Positions 1-12,329 of a stretch of DNA of 64,000 nucleotides are shown here, piece after piece. Location: the NCBI GenBank assembly GCA_949752795.1, contig OX457064.1, positions 106,307,454 through 106,371,453 of the forward strand. Reading direction: 5' to 3'. Below the pieces are notes generated by a model, which saw nothing but the letters and a program-made list of their open reading frames with translations, searched no databases and was not told the origin of the DNA. Position 1 is the stretch's first letter, and each line of letters starts with the position of its first letter. Made by a program: the position numbers and the translations under genes. The DNA comes from Hyperoodon ampullatus (taxonomy: Eukaryota; Chordata; Mammalia; Artiodactyla; Ziphiidae).

Positions 1-2029
1 CACAGGCCCCGTTATCTCCATCCTAAGAGGTTTGGTCACAGGAAGACTCTTAAAGGCAAAACTCTCATGAATTCTAACAAGCCGATTAAGAAATAGCCCA
101 GGCTAGCTTCATCCTGAGCGCGGTGTGCCCAGCCCGAGTTGCTGCGCGCTGCCATCACCAGGGGCCCCTCCAGTCCCGCCAAAAGGACGCTTGCCCCACA
201 GTGGACATAGACACCTGCACCTCCCAGGAAGAAAGAAAACACTTTCCCAATAAAGTGTCCAAAGATGCCCACGTCGGTTCCAACAAGACCACGGCTCCCC
301 TGCCTCCGGCGTGTGTGTGGCAGCGGGGCTCTGGTTCCCACCGAGGAAGCCGGGGAGCATCTTGTCAGCTAATCCCACTCAGCGGTGAGGGAGCACAGTT
401 ACCTGGCTGGTTAAAAAGCTGGCATTTCCAGGGCAGTGAATAAACTGCGCTGAGAAGGCACAAGCTCAGTTCCCTCTGCAGACACAGACCCACCTGTAGA
501 AGGGAGAAAACCCCACTTTGGTGGTGACACTGGCTCTGCAGCATAAATTTGTAGTTCTTCCCGGCCCACCCCGGACGTGGGGCTCAGCCGTCTGACCCCA
601 GTGGACTGAGGTGGAAGTGGCCAGTTCTGAGCACAGGCCTCCTGTGGCGTCACACAGTTCCTCTCACCCTCTTGCGCCCATAACCTGGCCAGAGAAGAGC
701 ACGTCCCAACCAGCTCCCGGGTCAGAGGGGGAGGAGTCACATAAGGGACAGACCTGGACCCATCCTACCCTGTAGAGCTGCCTGCTGAGCCTGGTCTAGA
801 CAGCTGGCCACCCATCAACCAGCAGACTTGCAGGGAAAACGCCCCTAAGTCTTGCTTTGTTATGCAGCAGTAGCTGGCTGACAGTGCACAACCAAATCAA
901 TTAAGAATTTAGAACTTAGAGGCTGGGGGTGGATGCTAGATGCTAGCTTGGGTGCAGTGGGTGCACTGGGCTGAGCGCTGCTGGGTAGAGTGGTGGCTTT
1001 TGTCCCTCAGGGTCCCCTACAAGTCACCTCCTCCTGGGAACATGATGGGAACCAAGCAGATCTTTGCCATCGCCTAATTCCGAATGAACTTGTTAAAGCA
1101 TTTTTAGCGTAATGAAAACATTAGATCAATTCCTTGCAGCGATGGCTGTCACTAAATCAATAGCCCGTTTGGCGTATCACACTGACGGCTGACACACACG
1201 CGTGAAGGTCTGTGAACAATTGTGGGGCTGCAGAGTGCCCTTGTGTAGTAAGAAGGCGGAGCGGGGAAGGAGGGGCGGGAGAGGGAAACTCTGCTCCGAC
1301 CGCAGGTTGAAGCACAAGAGGAGGGGAAAGAGGCAATGGCCTGGACGCCACAGGCACCCCGAGAACAGCAGGCAGCAGTGGAGAGAGGTCAGGACCAGCG
1401 CTCTGCACGGATTCTTGTGCAGCTGGACCAGAGCAGCACACACACCCTGCAGGAGTCTCCCGTCTTGTTCCACCTTTATCTCTTCTCCAAATGAGCCCAC
1501 AGAGCAAAGAAAGGGTCAGTGCGAGAGAAGGCAGAAATAGATCCTGCGTCAGGAGCCCAAGGCAAGCCCTGGGAATAGCACTGATGGAAAGCCGGGGGCT
1601 GTGGGGTCTGCTCTCCAGGGGCAGGGATCCCGGCAACAGCTAACACATCACCGGGAAGAACGGGATTAGGGATGCTCAGACTGGGCCCAGAAGCAGCACG
1701 TTTTTCAGCTTCTAAGAGGGGTCCGTGACTAAGAGAAAGGGGAATCGGTCTAGGAAGACAAGAATAGGTTATTCAGTTCAACGATGTATCCAGGAGAGTT
1801 GTAACCATAACGATACCGTAAAAGCGTGCACACGCACACGCACACACACACACCTCCATGGGCAGTATCTGGGCAGAACAAGTTCACTGTGCGACACTGT
1901 TGGGCCAGAGCGTGGCCAGGAGGGTGTCTGTGGGTGACCCAGGGAACCAGTAGCTCCAGGCTCAGTAGAAAGGGGTAGATAAGGGTGTGAAAGTCTAGGG
2001 TCCGTGACAGAGTGGGAGAAGCACAATGA
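1..2029. other. Intergenic sequence, no gene recognised
   Basis: Mostly unique, GC-moderate DNA. Open frames on both strands are short, overlap one another, have no plausible splice context and match no family I know. I see no tRNA, CpG island or clear transposon until about position 2030. The only simple-sequence feature is the CA-rich run near 1829. Confidence 0.6.
1829..1853. repeat. Short CA-rich microsatellite
   Basis: Impure CACACG/CACACA run of about 25 nt. It is probably too short and interrupted to be highly polymorphic. Confidence 0.8.
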
Positions 2030-3175
2030 ACTAGAAAGGTGTAACTATTGGAAAGACATAGGCAAATTGGTCATTATTTGTAGATGATCCCTGGAAAATG
2101 CAAACAAATCCACTGAAAGAATATCAGAACACTTCAGAGTTCAGCAAAGTCTTGCTTACAAAATTTATATGCAAAAATAATAAACATCTTATATACAAAT
2201 ATAACCAATAGAAAACACGAAGGAGGAAAAATTCTCATTAACACTAGCAATAGTAAAAGAGACAAAGTAGCTAGAAATAAACCTAGAAACAAGGGTGTTT
2301 TAGGGCAGTGAAACTACTCTGTACGGTCTACAGGGGGGATCCATGACCTCATACACTTGCCCAAAACCCACAGCATGCAGGACACCAAGCGTGAGCTCCA
2401 AGGTCATCTCTGGACGCTGGTGATGGTGACGTGGCAGTGCAGGTTCATCAATGTAACAGACATCCCTCTCCGGTGGGGAGGTTGATAGTGGGGAAGGCCG
2501 TGCATGTCGGGGGCTGGGGGTAAATGGGAAGGATCTGTGCCTTCCCCACAATCATGCCGTGAACTGAAAACCGCTCTACAAAATAAAGTCTATTCCCCCG
2601 AAACGTGCCTGATATATCAAGAAAACTTTTAGGGGCTTCCCTGGTGGCGCAGTGGTTGAGAGTCCGCCTGCCGAGGCAGGGGACACGGGTTCGTGCCCCG
2701 GTCCGGGAGGATCCCACATGCCGCGGAGCAGCTGGGCCCGTGAGCCATGGCCGCTGAGCCTGCGCGTCCGGAGCCTGTGCTCCGCAACGGGAGAGGCCTG
2801 CGTACCGAGAAAAAAAAAACAAACAAACTTTTAACTCGACTGGGAGATAGTAAAAAGACTTGAATAAAGGAGCTTGTTCTTGGCTAAAGGTTAGTTTTGT
2901 AAAGATGTAAATTCTCTGTAAGCTGATCTACGTATATTCAATGAGATTGCAATCAAAATAAGAACAGGATTTTCCCTGACCTTTCTAAAATAATTGAAAA
3001 GCTAATAGAAAATATGAGTAATATGGGATATTGAAATATACTATAAAGCTATGATAAGTAAAATAAAATGATACTAGTACAGAAATCGATAAATTATTTT
3101 TTTAAAAACCCCAGCAGTCTGGAAATAGACCCTAATACATATGGAATTGATTAGAAGATAATATATATATATATA
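2030..3175 (+). mobile_element. Old L1 ORF2 remnant, sense, interrupted by a SINE
   Basis: A-rich sequence that reads like decayed L1 ORF2 in the sense direction. Examples are the stretch around 2220-2290 and the 'caatgagattgcaatcaaaa' block at about 2938-2958. A CHR SINE (2632-2824) splits it and another SINE abuts its right end. No frame is open. The outer boundaries are approximate. Confidence 0.65.
2632..2824 (+). mobile_element. CHR-type SINE (short form)
   Basis: Starts GGGGCTTCCCTGGTGGCGCA, carries the tRNA-like B-box region (GGTTCGTGCCC) and ends in an A-rich tail. It is flanked by the 9-bp target-site duplication AAACTTTTA (2623-2631 and 2825-2833). Near the 3' end it lacks the usual CACAACAGTGAG segment, a small internal deletion. 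Confidence 0.92.
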
Positions 3176-3326
3176 TTTTTGTGGTACGTGGGCCTCTCAC
3201 TGTTGTGGCCTCTCCCATTACAGAGCCCCACTGCACGTGGGATCTTAGTTCCCCAACAAGGGATGGAACCCGGGTCCCCTGCAGTGGAAGTGAGGAGTCT
3301 TAACCACTGGACCACCAGGGAAGTCC
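3176..3326 (-). mobile_element. CHR-type SINE with a composite or deleted middle
   Basis: Read on the minus strand it begins GGACTTCCCTGGTGGTCCAG and ends in the GAGAGGCCCACGTACCAC 3' tail of the short CHR form. The head resembles the other type, with GTGGAAG-type wording (GCAGTGGAAGTGAGG). The central CGGCTGGGCCC...GCCATGGCCGCTGAG portion is missing. It lies next to an AT-dinucleotide run at about 3160-3176. Confidence 0.85.
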
Positions 3327-4162
3327 GTGATGGATTTCTCCAATGAAAAACGGGCTTCCTGATTCCCGGAAGAGCAGAGCGGGTCTTTGTCCTCCAGGTG
3401 AGGGCCCTTTACCTGTGGACACATGCTTGTGGAGGATGGGTAAGACACGGCAAACATTCTGCGGCCTCTGTTCCTGCCTGGGCCTGGCAGGGAAGGGCGC
3501 GCTGACCCCTCAGGGAGGAGGGGGATTAATGATTAGAGTTTCTTGCTACTCTAAGCAGGGCTCAGCCTTGCTGGTGATGAGGGAGGCTGGGAGGAGTTGT
3601 ACTGACAGCCTCAGAAAGGGGAATGGAGAGGCGGCACCTTCCTGGCAGGGTCAGCTCAGCAGGGCTGACCGCAGGTCCTGTGGCCTCAGGCTGTGCCAGA
3701 CAGAAGCCATCGGCACCACCGACGCCCACCCACCGTGGGGCCAGCTGGGAGTCTGCCTTTTGTCCTGAGTGGCCAGACAACAGAACTGACAGCCTACCCA
3801 TCTAGGGTGAACAGATGTTTTGGGTCAGGCTCCCCAAGCTCATGGACAGTGGCCCACTCTGCTGTGGAAGTCGGGGGTGGGCAGGGGTTCATCCCTCCTC
3901 TGAGTTCCATCGTGGGCATCCCCTCCCCTCCTCTGACACTCTGCGCTGTTAGCGCACCTTGTTTTCTCTACAGCTTCTTCCCCGACACTGCACCATCTCT
4001 CTCCCCATGGCCCCTAGAGGTGTTCACAGATACAAATGTTCATTGGCTGCCGGAATCATTGAGAGATGCAAGACGGCAGGCGGGGAATCCAGACTGCAGA
4101 ACCAGGCTGCACGGATGGGCCTGGCACTGCTGCTCATTGGCTGAACAACCACAGGTGAAAAA

Positions 4163-4235
4163 CTACAATTTTGCTTCAGTTTCCTCATGTGTCAAATGAT
4201 GGTAATAATTCTATCCACCTGTCATAGATTGAGTT
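4163..4235 (+). mobile_element. MIR SINE fragment
   Basis: Contains the diagnostic CAGTTTCCTCATGTGTCAAA followed by ATGGTAATAATTCTATCCACC, typical of the MIR core and 3' part. It is short and diverged. Confidence 0.65.
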
Positions 4236-4345
4236 CCCCCAAAACAAAGGAGTGGGAAGGAGCGTGCAGAGGTGAGCAAAGAAGTCGCACGGAAGCGGCA
4301 GGTGGGGTGCAGTCGTTTGAGGGCTGTGGAGCCTGTGCTGAGTAG

Positions 4346-4450
4346 GGCTGGGCAACTGCAGTGTACGGACCAAACCCGGCCCTCCGCCTGGTGTTATAAA
4401 TAAAGCTTTATTGGAACACAGACATGTCTGATTGTTTGCTTGTTCTCTAC
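4346..4450 (+). mobile_element. hAT-type MITE fragment
   Basis: Contains GGACCAAACCCGGCCCTCCG and TAAAGCTTTATTGGAACACA. This wording belongs to the mammalian non-autonomous hAT family that is present in near-complete form at 40227-40470. The right end is missing here. Confidence 0.65.
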
Positions 4451-6545
4451 GTCGCGGAGGCCAGGTGAGGTCGCAGGGATGGACAGGGCACCCCCAGGTG
4501 GGTGGTCCCACCCCCTCAGAGGGCTGCAGAGGCCTGAGTGAGGCCATCCGTGTGAGACCCCTCACATGTGCAATGGATGCCAGACACGAAAGTCAGCTGT
4601 GACCTCCCATGTCCATCCTGTTGGCCTCTCCCACAGACGGGGAAGAGTCTGCTCTGAAAACAGCCTCTCCTCGGCAGAAATGACCATGACGACTGGGAAG
4701 GTGGCCAAGGTGGCGGCTTTCAGGCATTTTACTGCTGATCTGACTCCTTAGAGGGAAGGCAGCCGGCTTGCCAACCCCCCCGCCCCCAGCCCCGGCGTAA
4801 AGTGTCTTGGATTCTAGTCTTTGGGAGACAGAATTGGGAGAATTCCTTCTGGATGCGAGCAGCCCCGTCACATCCAGTGTCAGGGTTCAGGGCCGTCTGT
4901 GTGAGAGAGACGGAGATTCAACCAAACGCAGGGGGCCACCCCTCCCTCCCAGGTTTCCCCAAATGAGTTGGCTTCAAATGGAAGGAAACACTGAAAGAGA
5001 TGTTAAAAGAGCAACACAGAAAGAGAGAGAAAAGAGACAAAACCCTGAGAGAGGAGGGGTTCCCCGGGGGAGCTGCGCGGGCCTGGTGGGAGGGTCCCTC
5101 AGCATCCTGGTGCCTCTGTTCTCTGTGCTTTCGCTTTTGCACCCATCTGGCACCCAAGCCTCATGCCTGGTGTGTTCGAAACGTATCAGTAAGTTAAAAA
5201 TGTTGAATACCCTCATATATGTCTATTTAAAATGTCGTACGTGTGTTCTAAAACACATTTATACACCAGGTATAGTTTTGAGATAAAACACACCCAAACA
5301 GAAGCACTAACATCTCCAGGCCAGACCTCGGGGGCTCCTCATCTTCTTCCCAGGCACGCCCTGCAGGGCACACACCTGGGTGCAGACACCCTGGAGAGGC
5401 CAGCTAGCCCCGCTTTACCCGCTCTTCGTATTGTGCTTCTGGGTACACAGTTTTCATTGGAAGAGAAGGATCTGTTGCCAAAAAGAAGTTGGAAACTCAG
5501 TTCTAGAACATCCCAGACCTTCTCTCTTTTTGTCAGAGCTTCCTCACCCTGCCTACTCTGCCCTAGATAGCCTGACAGGCTAACTTTGTCTCTATTCCAA
5601 AAGTATGGTGGGTTCCTCAGGCTGGGTTACACGTTTGCCTTTTAGCAGGAACTTTCTGGAGATCTTGCTTTAGGGTCAAGAAATGACTGTCAGGCACTGG
5701 GTCCTGGCAAAGGATGATATATTCAGTATTTGAGGTCAGGGAGACCTTCTGCTTCATCTCCAGTCACCCACCGCAGGGGGCCTGTGGATTACAGGTGAGG
5801 GGCGTAGGTGGGGACCAACTCTGAGGCTACAGGGAAAAGGCTCAGCTGACGCCACAGGTGAGACCTCCGGGGCTCTGAGCAGAGCGCCTGACCCACAGGC
5901 CTCCTAGCACCCCCCACCCCCACCCAGCTCAGGGTCCCTTCTCCACTTTTGGCTCCGTGGCCCCAGCCCACCTGTCCCTCTGCACCCTGTCCGCAGACTC
6001 TGGCCTCACACAGGGCCGCTGTGGGACTCCCTCCTCCCATCCCTCCACCCCCAACCTGTCCCAGAGCCCAGCCGGGGAAGCCAGCGCAGGCCAGCAGAGC
6101 GGCCTCTAGCGGCCGGGACAGGCAAGACTGGCCCACCTCCACCCAGAGGCCCAGTGGCCACGCGATGGGGCCACAGCTGTGCAGAAGCAAACCGCAGAGC
6201 TGGGCTCAACCGTGAGTCCAGAGCCACCCAGACCCGTCCAGACGCTTCTGCCCCGGCGGTAGTGGACTCTCGGTTCCAAGGTCTCGTCCCACTGCAACAG
6301 CCAATCAAAGACCCCGATCTCCTCACACGGATCACCCGATCCTCCTTAATCACGCCCATCACCTCAGTGTGGCTGAAAGGACATCCCTTCTGCCTTTTGC
6401 CCTCTAAACGACTAAAAAGACTAAGCCCACCTAGAGTCCAAGGAGCAAGTTTATAGCCAGGAAATCTGGGTGCGCATTTATTCAAATCAGTTGTAACTAA
6501 CTGGTACCAGTAAGTACCAGTAGCCCCATGAGAGATGTCACCAAA

Positions 6546-6994
6546 GTGGCGCAGTGGTTAAGAATCAATGCAGGGTGGAGGGGTGGGATAGGGAGGGTGG
6601 GAGGGAGGGAGACACAAGAGGGAAGGGATATGGGAACAGATGTATATGTATGACTGATTCACTTTGTTATAAAGCAGAAACTAAAAAAAAAAAAAAAAAG
6701 AATCAATGCAGGGGACATGGGTTCGATCCCTGGTCCTGGAAGATCCCACATGCCGCGGAGCAGCTAAGCCCGTGCACCACTGCTACTGAGCCTGTTCTCT
6801 AGAGCTCATGAGCCACAACTACTGAAGCCCACACACCTAGAGCCCGTGCTCTGCAACAAGAGAAGCAAGCGCAATGAGAAGCCTGCACACTGCAAAAAAG
6901 AGTAGCCCATGCTCTCAGGAACTAGAGAAAACCCACGTGTAGCAGTGAAGACCCAATGCAGCCAAAAATTAAATAAATGAATAAATAAATAAAT
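6546..6994 (+). mobile_element. CHR-type SINE (long form) split by an L1 insertion
   Basis: The 5' piece (AGTGGCGCAGTGGTTAAGAA) is separated from the rest by the L1 3' end at 6576-6698 plus one copy of a 15-bp target duplication. The 3' piece carries the long-form body (AACTACTGAAGCCCACAC, ACAAGAGAAGC, CAATGCAGCC) and an AATAAATAAATA tail. The first few bases of the SINE are degraded or missing. Confidence 0.9.
6576..6698 (+). mobile_element. 5'-truncated L1 3' end inserted into a SINE
   Basis: About 105 nt of artiodactyl L1 3' UTR: the G-rich GGGTGGGAGGGAGGGAGACA, then TGATTCACTTTGTTATAAAG, then a poly-A tail of about 17 nt. It is flanked by a perfect 15-bp target duplication, AGAATCAATGCAGGG (6561-6575 and 6699-6713). 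The tail and duplication identify a classical target-primed insertion. Confidence 0.93.
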
Positions 6995-7044
6995 TTTTAA
7001 AAACTGAGTAAGTATTTGAACAAAAAGGCTAGCGAAATAAAAAG

Positions 7045-7480
7045 GCTGGGTTGGTAATGGTGTGACGAAACCTCAGCCTCGTGCATCACTGGTAGGAGTG
7101 GAAACAGACAGGACTTGGCGGAGGGCATCTGCTAACGTCCGAATAGTCACTTAAATCACAAGTACACACATGGGGTGACCCGGTGACTCCAAGTCCAGGA
7201 GTTCGGACCACACATACACATGTACAGGTGCAAAATGACTCATGTATAAAGTCATCCATTGCAGCATTATTGTAGCAGCCATGGCTGGAAACAATGTATC
7301 AATAGGAAGCAGTTATAGCACAGGTGCAATGAACTGCTATGTCAGGAAAAAGAGAAACTTCTCAAGTATAACTATGGGATAATCAAAATACACATTTAAG
7401 TTTTTAAAAAAGTTCCAAACCATGTGTATAACATAGAATGCTACCCTTGGGAAAAATACAATTTTTCTGGAAGGATACTA
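7045..7480 (+). mobile_element. Old L1 3'-region remnant
   Basis: Contains TTGCAGCATTATTGTAGCAG and the following GGCTGGAAACAATGTATCAA, which correspond to the end of L1 ORF2 in the sense direction. Frames are broken. The edges are approximate. Confidence 0.6.
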
Positions 7481-8260
7481 AGATATTCTTAATATCCGTC
7501 TCCTCTGGATAAGAAAACTGGTGGCTGGAGACTCAAATAATAAAGGACGCAACCTCTACATCCTTGGGACTTCCCAAGTGACAGGAGTGTGTTTGTGGCT
7601 CAAGGTGGGCCCTGAGAGTTTACGTCAATCAGGTGACCCAGAGCTTCAAGATGGAGTTGATCACTGGAAAACTAACCGTTAGATTGATTAGAGTGATTAG
7701 AAGGTAGGGTCTTGGGGCCAGGTGCTCTCAGCTCCTTCTCTGACCCTCAGGGAGGGGAGGGGCCTGGAGCTGGAGCTCAGAGATGTAGCCAGTGAGCCTT
7801 CAGTCCTGCTATGTAATGGAACGCCAGTAAGAACTCTGGACGCTGAAGCTCAGTGGTGCTTCCCAGCTGATGGACTCTGATGGGTGGGGAGGGTGATGCC
7901 CCCCGTTTCCACCCAGAAAGGGCCCAGAGCTCTGTGTTTGGGACCCATCCAGACCTCACCCTCTTTGTCTCTCTACGTGGCTGCTCCTGAGTTGTGTCCT
8001 TTATGATAAAACTGTAATCACAAGCACATCACTTTCCTGAGTTCTATGGATCATTCTGGTTAATTATCAGACCTGAGGGGCATCATGGGAACCTCCAGAT
8101 TTGTAGACAGTTTGTCAGAAGTGTGGGTGGCCTGGGGACCCCACTGGTGGCTGGTGTCTGAAGTGGGACAGTCTTTTGGGGGGATGGAGCCCTAACCTGT
8201 GGGGTCTGAACCTAACCCCCTGAGGCTGGTGTCAGAATTGAAGTTGGTATCATAATAGGG
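7480..8260. repeat. Probable old interspersed repeat, family not named
   Basis: The passage around 7980-8260 (for example TCCTTTATGATAAAACTGTA, then GGGTGGCCTGGGGACCCCAC, then GTGTCAGAATTGAAGTTGG) reads like a dispersed mammalian repeat, possibly an LTR or an L1 3' UTR. I cannot assign the family or the exact ends from memory. Confidence 0.45.
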
Positions 8261-11200
8261 ACAAAAAAAGGGGGATGAGTTTTTGCTGTAACCATTTGTC
8301 CCTTTTTTAAAAGTCTGCTTCCTATTTACAGCTAAATACGTGAAATTAAAAGAAAGATATTTTTAACTCTGGGAGAAAAAAAAATAGTTGTACATGAAAG
8401 CATGGTCTAAACCTGAAGCAAACTAAAATGAGGCAGAATTTTGAGCACCTGATGGACCTTAAGAAAAAAGATCTTTACCGTTGCTTCGTGGAGGACTGGT
8501 CCCCTTGGAGAGGAGAGAGGCTGATCCTTTCGCTGGTCTCCTTGGCAGCCCTTTTCTTTCATCCTCTGTCTGATCTCACCGACTAGCCTGGAGCACACAG
8601 ACCTCCAACCCTCCAAGTCAGAAACACTGCAACCACCTGGCGAGACACGGGTGTCCGGGCAGAGCTGCTCAGGTCGGGAGGGGATTTCCACGTTTTAGAA
8701 GCTGCATTTCCCACCCTGGAGACTCCAGCCTTGGGCGTGCTTGATTTCACCACAGAAAGAAAAGCCTCGTGCAACACGGGAGCTGGGGAAACAGCAGCAC
8801 AGTCGGGCAGGCCGGTGAGAAGCAGGCCCTTCAGAAAAGCCTCCCCACTCGGTCCCTGGATTCTTCTGCTCACGGGGCTGCTTCTTCTCTGCATCCTCAT
8901 TTCTCCTCTGGGCTTTTCTGCCGCACAAAACAGAAAAAGAGAAGGAAAGCACTTAGCAGGCTGTTTTTCTGTGACCATATAGGGAATCACAGGGTGTCAA
9001 AGCTTGGGGACATTCAGTTGGCTGGGGATGACCGCAGAGCGGTGTAGAGATGCTCGTGCTGGGCTGGCCTTGCGTTTCAGTTCCTGACTCACCGGGTTAA
9101 AAGTGGTGTGTTCTGAGTCCATCACCTGTGTCAAATGGGCGTCATAGTCGTCCTCCCTGCAGGTGAGACTCGTGTGGCCGACTTTGCCCACCTGCTGATG
9201 CACTTCCGCCCCCCGGCTGCCGCCCGCTTCCCATTCCCCGGTCGGTTGTTCACAGACAGTGGCTTGCCCGCCGTCCTGTGCAGAGTCCACCGTGGTTGTA
9301 TCCTGCTTCAGCCACCTGGGCAAGTTCTCAGAAGAGCAGCAGGAAGCCCACGGGCGGCCTCCACACGAGGACAGACCTGTCCGAGCGTCCCCAGAGCTGC
9401 TCTTCTCCGTGCGTTGTCTCTGCTTCCTCCCCTGCAGGCGAGGGACAGCTCTGAGGACGGGTGGAGAGGCCAGTGTCCTGAGCGGGCGGCCCTCTTCTCT
9501 TCATCTCAGACTATTTACCTGGACCTCAGAGCATCATTTGTGCCAGGGATACGCTAGCATTTAAACAGCTGTTGCTCCTTCTGTTTCCAAAGTAGGGGCT
9601 TGAGGACTCAGTTTGTGGCAGTAGGTGGGGACCAAGGCCTGGGAGAGGCACTGTCCCAGGAGCCAGAAGAGCCTGAGCCCCATCTTGGATCTGCTGCCAT
9701 GGCTGCTGTGAGGCTGGAGGGTCCTGGTTGTGTTTGAACAGCATCGCAGAGCTCAGGTTAGGTGTGAGGTGAGTCCCTTCTTCTGAACTTAATCAATGGC
9801 TTTCAAGGATGCCATGGCATTAACCGGAGCCTCCCGAACAGCGACCCCGTCCTAGCATTCCAAGATGGGGTGTCTATCCAAGGTGCTTCCACCTTTCAAC
9901 CTTTCAACAGGGAGTGACGGACCCCTTCTGCGTGCTGGGTCCTGGGGATGCCTGGATGAAAAGGCACAGCTCACAGGCTGCCCATCCCCGACCTCTCCTT
10001 GAGACCTCAATCCCTGCCTTGCCCATTGCCACCTGCCGAGTGGGACGTACTCACACCGCCCTGCAGATGAACAGGAGATGGGAAAAGAAGGCTCCCTTTT
10101 TACCCTGGGCTGCGGTGTGAGCTGGAAGGGGACGGCCTTGTGCTGCCTGGATGTGTCCGGAGCTGGAGAGGCTGTCCTCCCCCTGCCCTCTCACGTAACA
10201 CCGGCCAGGAAGAGGATCTCCTGTGTTATCCTGTAGGTGTCACCTTGGCTGGGGCTAAAACCTCCTCGTGCTGCCCTAAGCGCTTCTGGAGTAGGCAACA
10301 CAGAGGGGGTGTGGGAGTTTTCTGAGGCACAGGGCATGAGCTCTGGGCAGCAAGGGCCATGGCTGATGCCCGGAAAGCCGGGTCTGCCCCACTCCCCCTC
10401 GCCGCCCTGCAAGCCACTGTGAGTGCGCACCATGCTGTGTCCAAATCAGGGTCAAGGCCAAGCGGCCATTTCTATTTAAAATCAATACATTCCCTCTTAA
10501 CTGGAACCTGTCAACTTGTATCAAGATAGCATTTCACAGTTACCTGGCCATTTTGTGGCGAGATAGTGTTGAGAGTTGACCCTCAAGGCAAGAAAGAATG
10601 AGTCAGAAAAAACGCTAACGGCCTCCCCCCTGTGAGGTTTAAGGCACCGTCTCATTTCCTGGGACAGACACTTCTCCTTCGCTGAATGGTTTTGTCTCTT
10701 TTACTTAGACTGGGAACCTTCTGGGCGGGCCTGCTCGACCCCCTGCCCCCGCGCCGCAGGGCCGTGAGTCTGATTCAGGCAGGAGACAGCAAGGCCGTGC
10801 ATGCAGCTCCCGGGCAGGACCCCCTCCCTGTGCGGACAGGCAGGGAGCCCCCTCGGGGTGTCCTGGGGACCCCTCTTCTGCACCCGCCCCTGCACAAGCT
10901 TTGGCCGCTAGAAAGCACGGTCCTTAACTTCGGCCGGACCCCGGGGAGCAACAGTTCTGGAAAATGACCTCAGCTGAGAAGCCGAGGAGCAAGCTTCCCC
11001 TCTGGGCAGGAGAGACCGGCAGGGAGGGGCTTTCCCTCCAGCTTCTCTCCCCTCCGCCCCTCCTTCCCCATCTCCTTTCTTTCTGAAATGCATTCACCCC
11101 AGAGACTGAGAATCTGAGGCTGCATTTTCTGGGTGAAATCCTGTTGAGTCTGGAACCTGTCCAGACGGGGCCAGGAGAGTGGACTAGAAACTGGAGATGC

Positions 11201-11819
11201 CACTGGAAACTCAGGCCTCAGGGGGGCAGTGCCTGCGGGCTGGGTGTGCGGGCAGTCACTCCAGTGCTGAGCTCCTTTCTCTCCCGCGCCAGAGCTGCAC
11301 CCACGTGACTCAGGGTCCCTACAGTAAACAAACAGCAGGTGTCAACTGGGTGACTCAAGGAAGGCTTATCAAAGGGCTGGCCAGGCTTAAGCAAAGCAAA
11401 GCGACCAGCCCTGAGCCCAAAGGGGCAGCTGGAACTCGGAGAGGACAGCCGCAGGGAACACAGCTGTTGAAAGCGACCATCAACACCGCTGAACTCGATC
11501 TTCAGTAGACGGATGCCTGTGACCTGTGCCAGCCCGCGAGGATGGGATGGGCCGTACAGACACCCACCCCACGCCGTTCACCGGCACTGAGCCTCCGAGG
11601 CTCGGGGAGGGATGCAGAGAGTGGGGAGGGATGAGACGTCCTCCTTGGGGGACACAGGCCACACCCTCGCTGGCCCCCCTGTTGCTCCGGTCCTTGCCCT
11701 GCCTGCTCCGTTACCGCCGCGCATCCGCCAGGCTCTTCCTCCCCCGATCCAGTCCGTCTCCAAAGTGCTCCAGCTTGATCTTTCTAAAGACACTGCCGAC
11801 TAAACAATGCGGTCTGCCA
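8261..11819. other. Intergenic unique sequence
   Basis: GC-moderate unique DNA. Overlapping open frames on both strands (for example near 8695-9050 and 9135-9560) have no recognisable domains and no consistent exon structure. No repeat was recognised with confidence. Confidence 0.5.
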
Positions 11820-12255
11820 TCCGGTTCCACAAAAGTCAAGTCATTAGCCACTGCAGTTGCTGACCTTCCACACCCCCTGAAAGGAGTTCAGGGCGGAGAT
11901 CAGGATGAGGTCCTCTGTGCTCTGGGGAAACCGGCAGATCAGGCCCTCAGATCATTGGACGCTTTCAGGAGAAAATTTCATGAACCAAGATTCTGGCATC
12001 TTCCCATACTTAGAAAAGCACTAAAACTGAGGTTTCTGTTCCTTGTGAGGAACAGTAAAACCTTCTACAGAGATGTGTGCTTGACTGCATGCACCCCTTC
12101 TCCAAAATCGCATATAGACGGACACGCCCCCATCAGAGCAGTTCCTCAGAGCTCTCTGAGATGCTGTCTCCCAGGCTATGGTCCTCAGTGGGCCCCCAGA
12201 TAAAACTGAACTCATGGCTCTCACATGGTGTGGGTTTTTTTTTGCAGTCAACACC
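11820..12255 (-). repeat. LTR-like dispersed repeat, copy 1
   Basis: The reverse complement aligns along its length with 23575-24060. Shared blocks include GCCTGGGAGACAGCAT, the paired CAGAGCACAGAG region and CCTTTCAGGGGGTGT. The wording resembles an old endogenous-retrovirus-type LTR, but I cannot name the family. No coding capacity. Confidence 0.6.
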
Positions 12256-12329
12256 ACCAAACTAATGATGACTCAAAGACCAAATACCCCAATAGCACCA
12301 GTGACGCCTGAACTTCCTTGAGGATAAAA

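Larger units (their letters stand above)
3327..6545. other. Intergenic unique sequence with two small fossils
   Basis: Apart from a MIR-like piece (about 4163-4235) and a hAT-like piece (about 4346-4450), I recognise nothing. The GC-rich part at about 5930-6280 keeps several frames open on both strands because it has few stop codons, not because of coding signal. Confidence 0.55.

Noticed and set aside
1..2029. Possible exon of an upstream neighbour such as CNPY1
   Set aside because: Synteny makes it conceivable, but no frame here resembles a saposin-like canopy protein and no splice-bounded exon stands out.
2448..2834. Recurring frames of about 60-130 codons with similar proteins (also near 28229, 42768, 53901 and 58873)
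   Set aside because: These are translations of CHR SINE copies. The similarity between them comes from the repeat, not from a gene family.
11526..12203. 225-codon plus-strand frame
   Set aside because: It runs into the LTR-like repeat at 11820 and has no recognisable domain or exon signals; treated as chance.
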